From IMG/VR virus record IMGVR_UViG_3300006101_000085, positions 1 to 21,225 of that record: a DNA stretch of 21,225 nucleotides; one strand, written 5' to 3'. The first letter of the stretch is position 1. Every line of letters starts with the position of its first letter. This DNA is from a virus. The translations under genes and the position numbers were made by a program. Positions 17,131 to 21,225 of the stretch are shown here, in pieces. Below the pieces are notes generated by a model that did not search any database, was not told the origin of the DNA, and was given only the letters and a program-made list of their open reading frames with translations.

Positions 17131-17409
17131 ATGTCAAAAGAAAAAACACCATTTGAAAAATGGCATGAAGAAAATGAAGAAAAAATTAAAGAAGAAAGAT
17201 CTAAAATTGTAAAAAGGGTAGCAAGACCACTTGATATTTTAAACCCATCAACACAATATTTAGATAATGAAGAGTCAAATGCAAGATATGAAATTTGTAA
17301 ATCTTGTCCAGAATTAATTAATTTAACAAAACAGTGTAAAAAATGTGGTTGTTTTATGGCGGTAAAAACAAAAATTGCTCACGCTTCGTGCCCATTGGGT
17401 AAATGGTAA
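17131..17409 (+). CDS. Small Cys-rich (zinc-ribbon-like) protein
   Basis: A 92-residue protein; ATG at 17131 with AGGAG (17120-17124). The first 30 residues are highly charged and probably helical (FEKWHEENEEKIKEERSK). The C-terminal half carries C56xxC59, C69xxC72xC74 and C87, ending CPLGKW, a pattern suited to binding one or two zinc ions. I recognise this arrangement (CKSC...CKKCGCFM...CP..KW) from small phage proteins, often in marine and freshwater phages near structural or sugar genes. Their function is not established to my knowledge. It could be a nucleic-acid or protein adaptor. No catalytic residues are visible. Confidence 0.72.
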   Translation: MSKEKTPFEKWHEENEEKIKEERSKIVKRVARPLDILNPSTQYLDNEESNARYEICKSCPELINLTKQCKKCGCFMAVKTKIAHASCPLGKW

Positions 17410-17412
17410 TTT

Positions 17413-18348
17413 ATGTCTAAATTAATTTTGTCGCATTGGCACGGCAAATTTGGTAACAGAATGCATGAGTATGCTTTTGCCAGCACATATGCAAAAAAAT
17501 ATGAATATTCAATTGAAGCTTTTTCACATTGGGAAGGAATACTTCTATTTAAAAATCCACAATATAAATTATTAGAAGAAAAAGAATTGTGTGAGTATTT
17601 AAGAAACAGCGACCTTAGTCTTGAAGAAAGAAATGCAAAAGTTTTAGAGTATTATCCAGAAGCAAATTATTTTGATCCACATCAGCATGAAAACGCATAC
17701 GCACAACCAGTATGTCAAATTATATTTGATAGCTTAAGTGCTTATAATGACGATATATTTTTAGGTATGGATTCTAAATTTATTAAAAGTTTATTTGAAT
17801 TTTCTGATTTAGTAAAAGAAACTGATTCTTATAAATATTGGGAATCAATAAAAGGAACTTATGATGTTGCACATTTAAGAAGAGATGATATAGCAAATGT
17901 AGAGTTTAACTTAACTCACATACAAGGCTATTCAGTTATATCAAAAGAATCTTATTTTAAAGCTTTTGAAAAATTTGGTTTTGATAAAGATAAAATTCAA
18001 TGGGTATCTGATGATTTTATTAATAAATGGCATACAGATAGGCCAAAAACAAAGCAAATGGGTTGGAGTTTTCCAGAAGGCTCCATTTATTGCCCAGGCA
18101 TAATATTTGATTGGCTTGATGATTTTTTAAAAATTTATTTTGCAAGAACTGTTTTTAGAGCAAATAGCAGTTTTAGTTGGTGGGCTTGTTATTTGTCACC
18201 TACAGCAAAAGTTTATTCACCAATAGTTGATAAACAATTAATATATGGTAGAAATGGTTTAACACAAGAGATTGATGTTGAATTTTCAGAAGGAAATGAA
18301 AACCATTGGATGCATTTTGATCCACCAAGAAAAATAATAATAACATGA
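17413..18348 (+). CDS. GT11-family-like glycosyltransferase (alpha-1,2-fucosyltransferase-like)
   Basis: A 311-residue protein; ATG at 17413, three bases after the previous stop, with no good ribosome site, so it may rely on translational coupling. The motifs match the GT11 fucosyltransferase family: an N-terminal GKFGNRMHEYAFA (residues 11-23, compare the usual GGLGNQMFQYA), HLRRDD at 154-159 (the GDP-sugar-binding HxRRxD signature), WVSDDF at 197-202 and ANSSFSWWACYLSP at 250-263. Family members transfer L-fucose from GDP-L-fucose. Here the next gene makes GDP-L-galactose, which differs from GDP-L-fucose only by a 6-hydroxyl, so L-galactose may be the donor sugar. No membrane segment is seen, implying a cytoplasmic enzyme. 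The four-base ATGA overlap with the epimerase gene ties the two functionally. The exact acceptor is unknown. Confidence 0.82.
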   Translation: MSKLILSHWHGKFGNRMHEYAFASTYAKKYEYSIEAFSHWEGILLFKNPQYKLLEEKELCEYLRNSDLSLEERNAKVLEYYPEANYFDPHQHENAYAQPVCQIIFDSLSAYNDDIFLGMDSKFIKSLFEFSDLVKETDSYKYWESIKGTYDVAHLRRDDIANVEFNLTHIQGYSVISKESYFKAFEKFGFDKDKIQWVSDDFINKWHTDRPKTKQMGWSFPEGSIYCPGIIFDWLDDFLKIYFARTVFRANSSFSWWACYLSPTAKVYSPIVDKQLIYGRNGLTQEIDVEFSEGNENHWMHFDPPRKIIIT

Positions 18349-19295
18349 AAAACATACTTGTACTTGGAGCGGGCGGATTTATAGGTAGCCATCTTGTTAA
18401 AAGATTAAAAGAAGAAGATTGTTATGTTGTTGGAGTAGATCTTAAAAAACCAGAATTCTGGGAAACTTATGCTGATAAATTTATCATAGCTGATTTAAGA
18501 GATTATCAATCTGTAATAAAATTGTTTAACATAAAATATGATGAAATATATCAACTTGCTGCAGATATGGGAGGTGCTGGATATATTAATACTGGTTTTA
18601 ATGATGCTGAAGTAATGGGTAATTCAATATTAATAAATGTAAATGTTTTAAAAGCTGCACACGTTTTTAGATGTAACAAAATACTATATTCTTCAACTGC
18701 TTGCGTTTATCCAGAATATAACCAAATGGATCCTTTTGGAGTAAATTGCAGGGAAGATTCAGTTTATCCCGCTCAACCAGATACAGAGTACGGCTGGGAA
18801 AAATTATTTAGTGAAAGGCTATATTTGGCATATAATAAAAATTATGGAATGAATAATAAAATAGCTAGATATCATAATGTTTTTGGTCCTTATGGAACTT
18901 GGGATGGCGGAAAAGAAAAAGCACCTGCTGCGATAGTTAGAAAAGTTGCTAAAGCTACAGATTCAATAGAAATTTGGGGGGATGGAGAGCAGACTCGTTC
19001 ATTCTTGTATATAGACGAATGTGTAGAAGGAACAATTAAGTTAATGCGATCTAAAGATTTTGATGGTCCAGTTAATATAGGTTCAGAAAGAATGATATCT
19101 ATAAATAATTTAGTAAACATTGTTTCAGGTATTGCTAATAAAAAACTTGTTAAAAAACACATACCTGGGCCAATAGGTGTAAAAGCAAGAGTTTCTGATA
19201 ACCAATTAATACAAGAAAAGTTGGGCTGGAAACCAGAAGAAAATCTAGAATACGGACTAACTCAACTATACAATTGGGTGTCTAGTCTGATATAA
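18345..19295 (+). CDS. GDP-mannose 3,5-epimerase
   Basis: A 316-residue extended short-chain dehydrogenase/epimerase. ATG at 18345 overlaps the previous stop (ATGA). It has the NAD-binding G8xxG11xxG14 motif and acidic D32. The motifs are those of GDP-mannose 3,5-epimerase rather than generic epimerases: LAADMGGAGYI (71-81), STACVYPE (117-124), YGWEK (149-153), HNVFGPYGTWDGGKEKAPAA (177-196), WGDGEQTRSFLYIDECVEG and HIPGPIGVKARVSDN. As I recall the Arabidopsis numbering, its catalytic C145, Y174, K178 and K217 correspond here to C120, Y149, K153 and K192, all at the same offset of 25, so the active site looks intact. The enzyme converts GDP-mannose to GDP-L-galactose (and GDP-L-gulose). GDP-mannose would come from the host, since no gene for it is in the window. 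Confidence 0.9.
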   Translation: MKNILVLGAGGFIGSHLVKRLKEEDCYVVGVDLKKPEFWETYADKFIIADLRDYQSVIKLFNIKYDEIYQLAADMGGAGYINTGFNDAEVMGNSILINVNVLKAAHVFRCNKILYSSTACVYPEYNQMDPFGVNCREDSVYPAQPDTEYGWEKLFSERLYLAYNKNYGMNNKIARYHNVFGPYGTWDGGKEKAPAAIVRKVAKATDSIEIWGDGEQTRSFLYIDECVEGTIKLMRSKDFDGPVNIGSERMISINNLVNIVSGIANKKLVKKHIPGPIGVKARVSDNQLIQEKLGWKPEENLEYGLTQLYNWVSSLI

Positions 19296-19296
19296 T
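19288..19296 (+). promoter_or_regulatory. Extended -10 promoter before the coiled-coil genes
   Basis: TGATATAAT matches the extended -10 form seen at 558 and 10733. It overlaps the end of the epimerase gene (TGATA includes the last Ile codon and the TAA stop). No clear -35 is present. A GAGGAGG site (19301-19307) and ATG 19313 follow at good spacing. Confidence 0.4.
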
Positions 19297-19312
19297 ATAT
19301 GAGGAGGCAAAA

Positions 19313-19537
19313 ATGTCATATGAATTAACAAACGAAGAAAAGATCAATGTTATTGAAAGCAGAATTAAAAACATTTATAGAAATGAGTATAGTCTACAAA
19401 TTTCAAAAATTGAAGAACAATCAAAAACAAGTCCAGATCAATCAATTATTAATAATTTAAATTCACAAATTGCTGATATAGCAAAGCAAACATCTGCACT
19501 AGAAGCAGAAATAACAAAGTTAACAACATCTAACTAA
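19313..19537 (+). CDS. Small coiled-coil protein
   Basis: A 74-residue charged protein with a strong GAGGAGG site (19301-19307) 5 bases before ATG 19313. It appears helical and coiled coil almost throughout: hydrophobic residues recur every three to four positions (INVIESRIKNI, INNLNSQIADIA, SALEAEITKL). There is no signal peptide, membrane segment or enzyme motif, so a spanin or holin role is not supported. The next small gene has a related pattern (RIxxI...QI), which suggests that the two are distant duplicates. A structural or chaperone role next to the fibre genes is possible but unproven. Confidence 0.65.
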   Translation: MSYELTNEEKINVIESRIKNIYRNEYSLQISKIEEQSKTSPDQSIINNLNSQIADIAKQTSALEAEITKLTTSN

Positions 19538-19552
19538 TAGAACAGGAATAAA

Positions 19553-19723
19553 ATGGAAAAAGCGGAACTAGTAATTACCGCCCTACAACAACGTATTGGC
19601 GAAATTGTTTCAAATTATGAAACACAGATTGCAATTCTTAGAGCAGAGATTACACAGCTCATGGATAAGGATAAGGCAAAGGATGAATATTCTCAAAGCC
19701 TTTCAGAAACAATCTCCCAATAA
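19553..19723 (+). CDS. Small coiled-coil protein, possible paralogue of the preceding one
   Basis: A 56-residue reading frame from ATG 19553 to TAA 19721-19723. An AGGA site (19543-19546) lies 6 bases upstream. The protein is helical and coiled coil in style (LVITALQQRIGEIVSNYETQ, then IAILRAEITQLMDKDKAK). It resembles the preceding 74-residue protein in the spacing RI..I...N.Y..QI and in the AEIT motif. It overlaps the next gene by 41 bases. The function is unknown. Confidence 0.6.
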   Translation: MEKAELVITALQQRIGEIVSNYETQIAILRAEITQLMDKDKAKDEYSQSLSETISQ

Positions 19724-20081
19724 AGTATATAACCCTATAGTCCCTAGTGGATTAGTTGCTCATACTGAGAAGGGTTATTTTTATATCAAGGGTAATAAAA
19801 AGTTTAAGTTTGTATCTGAGAGGGCCATGCTTTCATGGTCCCTCCCAATTATTAATACAACAGAAAATAAACTAAGTAAACTTATTACCGCTGGTACTTT
19901 GGGATTTCGTGATGGAACTTTGATAAAAGACATCTCTGATGGTAAAATGTATCTAGTAAGTGATTCAAAACGTCGTCATATAATTGACCCTAACGTACTA
20001 GAATGGCTTAATACAAATGTTATTGGGGCGGGACAAAAAGAAGTCCTAATACATGAAGAAGGAGAACCACTAGATGAGTAA
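19683..20081 (+). CDS. Two-repeat protein of the KRR/surface-associated type
   Basis: The frame is open from 19596, but ATG 19683 is preferred: AAGG (19673-19676) lies 6 bases upstream, and the 132-residue product begins just before the conserved part. It would overlap the upstream gene by 41 bases. The protein holds two diverged copies of one repeat: GLVAHTEKGYFYIKGNKKFK (from residue 23) and GTLIKDISDGKMYLVSDSKR (from residue 78), each followed by a helix ending around SWSL or EWLN. The second copy closely resembles the DGxLxKxxxxxxYLVxxGKRRxI repeat common in actinobacterial exported proteins and some of their phages. Its molecular function is not known to me. The location suggests a virion or host-surface role. 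The start codon of the next gene lies inside its last codons. Confidence 0.68.
   Translation: MNILKAFQKQSPNKVYNPIVPSGLVAHTEKGYFYIKGNKKFKFVSERAMLSWSLPIINTTENKLSKLITAGTLGFRDGTLIKDISDGKMYLVSDSKRRHIIDPNVLEWLNTNVIGAGQKEVLIHEEGEPLDE
19820..19844 (+). other. Strong stem-loop inside the KRR-repeat gene
   Basis: Left arm GAGGGCCATG (19820-19829) pairs with right arm CATGGTCCCTC (19834-19844), leaving one bulged T and a four-base loop CTTT. Ten base pairs, six of them G-C, stand out in this AT-rich sequence. It lies within the coding region and is not followed by a T run, so a classical terminator is unlikely. Confidence 0.6.
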
Positions 20082-20487
20082 TAAGATAATCCAATCAGAT
20101 AATGCTGTTATTGACTATACAACAATTTCAGTCATGATTGATACCTTAAATAATCAGCAAAAAGCTATTGAAGATCTTCAAGCTACCGTTAACCATACAT
20201 CGGCAGCCACCGATCCAGTTTCAGGTCAAACAGTAACAACCTCTGGCCCTATGGTTATGAAAGGCGGGTATGTAAAGATAACTGCAAATGGAAATGTTAA
20301 TATTACCTATAGCGGATTTACATCAAAGCCAACAAGTGTTATTGGAGTTGTTCAGTCAACATCAAATCCAAAAACTGCTGGATGTTATATTAATAAAACA
20401 ATTACTCAAACAGGTGCTTCATTTACAGTATATGGCCTAACAAGCTTTACTGGAGCAAATTTATATTGGATGGCATTAGGTAACTAA
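20074..20487 (+). CDS. Small fibre-tip-like protein
   Basis: A 137-residue protein; ATG 20074 with AAGGAG (20059-20064) 9 bases upstream, overlapping the previous stop by eight bases. Residues 1-40 are polar and helical (TTISVMIDTLNNQQKAIEDL), probably a trimerising or docking helix. The rest is beta-rich and ends LTSFTGANLYWMALGN. The pattern of a final aromatic-W-x-A-(I/L)-G resembles the C-terminal domain of gp53-like tail fibre tips and H-type-lectin-like modules. I infer a small receptor-contacting or fibre-tip protein. The sequence alone does not prove this. The stop TAA overlaps the following ATG by one base. Confidence 0.55.
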   Translation: MSNKIIQSDNAVIDYTTISVMIDTLNNQQKAIEDLQATVNHTSAATDPVSGQTVTTSGPMVMKGGYVKITANGNVNITYSGFTSKPTSVIGVVQSTSNPKTAGCYINKTITQTGASFTVYGLTSFTGANLYWMALGN

Positions 20488-20747
20488 TGTACGATCCTAT
20501 CAAGTTTTGGACAAAACGAGATAGTAAAATCAGCAAAGAAGGATATGTTCTAATAAAAGTACCAGAACATCCTAAAAATTTTAAAGGCTGGTACTATGAG
20601 CATCGTCTCATGATTGAAAAAGAATTGAATAGAATGATTGAAGATTGGGAAACCATCCATCATATTAATGAAGATAAGACTGATAATAGATTAATTAATC
20701 TATTTCTTTGCTCAAGATTAGAGCATAACAAAGCACACGCTGCTTGA
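20487..20747 (+). CDS. HNH endonuclease
   Basis: An 86-residue protein; ATG 20487 overlaps the preceding TAA by one base. It matches small phage HNH nucleases: EGYVLIKVPEHP, then YYEHRLMIEKEL (E38-H39-R40), IHHINEDKTDN (H58-H59, N67), N71 and EHNKAH (H80, H84). The metal- and DNA-cleavage residues expected for the ββα-metal fold are present, so it should be active. Free-standing HNH genes often behave as homing elements that insert between phage genes, and its place between the fibre genes and the next module fits. Its stop codon lies inside the -35 box of the following promoter. Confidence 0.88.
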   Translation: MYDPIKFWTKRDSKISKEGYVLIKVPEHPKNFKGWYYEHRLMIEKELNRMIEDWETIHHINEDKTDNRLINLFLCSRLEHNKAHAA

Positions 20748-20773
20748 CAAAAAACAATACACTACGCTACAAT
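20744..20773 (+). promoter_or_regulatory. Promoter for the metallophosphoesterase gene
   Basis: TTGACA (20744-20749) and TACAAT (20768-20773) are 18 bases apart, exactly as at 16644-16673. Transcription should start near 20780, giving a short leader that carries AAAAAGGA (20787-20794). The -35 overlaps the HNH stop codon. Confidence 0.75.
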
Positions 20774-20798
20774 TGACTAAACCTAGAAAAAGGATTAT

Positions 20799-21225
20799 AT
20801 GACTAATGACTTAAAGTGGATGATGGTATCGGATATTCATTTCCCCCGCCATGATCCAAGAAAAGTAGAACTCTTCATGAAGGTATTGAAGTGGTTCAAG
20901 CCAGATGCAGTTGACCTGCTTGGCGATATTGATGATGCAGATTCAACTTCACGTTGGGCTGCTGAGTATCCTGCAGAGTTTAGCATACCAGTATCAGATG
21001 GTGGTGTAACAGGAACAAGAGATTTTTTGGCAGACCTACGTCGTGTGGCGGGACCAGAAGCAGAAATACATTTTCATGATGGTAATCATGGCTGGACAAG
21101 ACATGGTGATTACCTAGCAAAAAAAGCTCCAGCATTTTTAGAATTCATTACGCCTGATTCACTCTATGAGTATAAAAAGCATGGCATTAACTGGCACGAA
21201 TATAACGAGCCACCTGTTAAACGCT
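20799..21225 (+). CDS. Metallophosphoesterase (calcineurin-like), 5' part; runs off the window
   Basis: ATG 20799 has AAGGA 4 bases upstream and opens a frame with no stop to the window end (142 residues visible). It contains the signature motifs of calcineurin-like phosphoesterases in order: SDIHFP (D12, H14), LLGDIDD (G42-D43) and DGNHGW (G95-N96-H97). These bind the two active-site metal ions. The remaining C-terminal motifs (the last His-containing ones) lie beyond the window. Such proteins are frequent in phage genomes and may act as nucleases or phosphatases on DNA, RNA or nucleotides; the substrate cannot be told. It has its own promoter and probably begins the next, non-structural module. 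Confidence 0.85.
   Translation, partial: MTNDLKWMMVSDIHFPRHDPRKVELFMKVLKWFKPDAVDLLGDIDDADSTSRWAAEYPAEFSIPVSDGGVTGTRDFLADLRRVAGPEAEIHFHDGNHGWTRHGDYLAKKAPAFLEFITPDSLYEYKKHGINWHEYNEPPVKR

Noticed and set aside
19596-19682. Longer start of the KRR-repeat gene
   Set aside because: It would overlap almost the whole 56-residue coiled-coil gene and its translation looks non-protein-like; ATG 19683 has a purine-rich site upstream.
19313-19723. Holin/spanin lysis genes
   Set aside because: Neither small protein has a membrane segment or lipoprotein signal.

Overview
The window is part of a tailed-phage (siphovirus-type) genome, or a prophage of one. It holds the end of the tail-tube gene, the tail morphogenesis and tail-tip/fibre module, a sugar-modification cassette, a few small genes, and the start of the next module. 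All genes lie on the + strand, are tightly packed, and use the standard bacterial code with good Shine-Dalgarno sites. The DNA is AT-rich. A long tape-measure protein with a TP901-type core, the style of the tail proteins, and a small protein with two copies of a KRR-type repeat that I associate with actinobacterial surface proteins all hint at a phage of a low-GC actinobacterium, for example a freshwater planktonic lineage. That host call is inference.

Layout: 1-474 is the 3' end of the major tail tube gene, closed by a hairpin terminator with a GAAA loop. A new promoter then drives the tail assembly chaperones (592-1211), which carry a -1 frameshift signal (CCCAAAC plus a nested stem-loop). 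Next come the 1618-residue tape measure (1211-6067), a distal-tail-like protein (6069-6590) and a 1379-residue tail hub/tip protein (6590-10729). A second promoter precedes four fibre-type proteins (10757-11590, 11577-12503, 12514-14805, 14814-16640) built from Ig/Fn3-like domains, Ser/Thr-rich linkers, an InlB-type B-repeat and a Cys-rich tail.

The most striking region is 16644-19295. A near-consensus promoter (TTGACA-N18-TACAAT) ends so close to the first ATG that the mRNA should be leaderless. It drives four genes: an unrecognised 149-residue protein, a small Cys-rich (zinc-ribbon-like) protein, a GT11/alpha-1,2-fucosyltransferase-like glycosyltransferase, and a GDP-mannose 3,5-epimerase with all key catalytic residues. 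The last two suggest a short pathway that makes GDP-L-galactose and transfers L-galactose, a close chemical relative of L-fucose, to an unknown acceptor. The Ser/Thr-rich tail fibres just upstream and the host surface polysaccharide are the obvious candidates.

After the cassette come two short coiled-coil proteins (19313-19537 and 19553-19723), the KRR-repeat protein (19683-20081), a small fibre-tip-like protein (20074-20487) and a small HNH endonuclease (20487-20747). A second copy of the TTGACA-N18-TACAAT promoter then starts a metallophosphoesterase gene that runs off the window (20799-21225). I saw no tRNA, CRISPR array, insertion sequence, integrase, lysin or holin.
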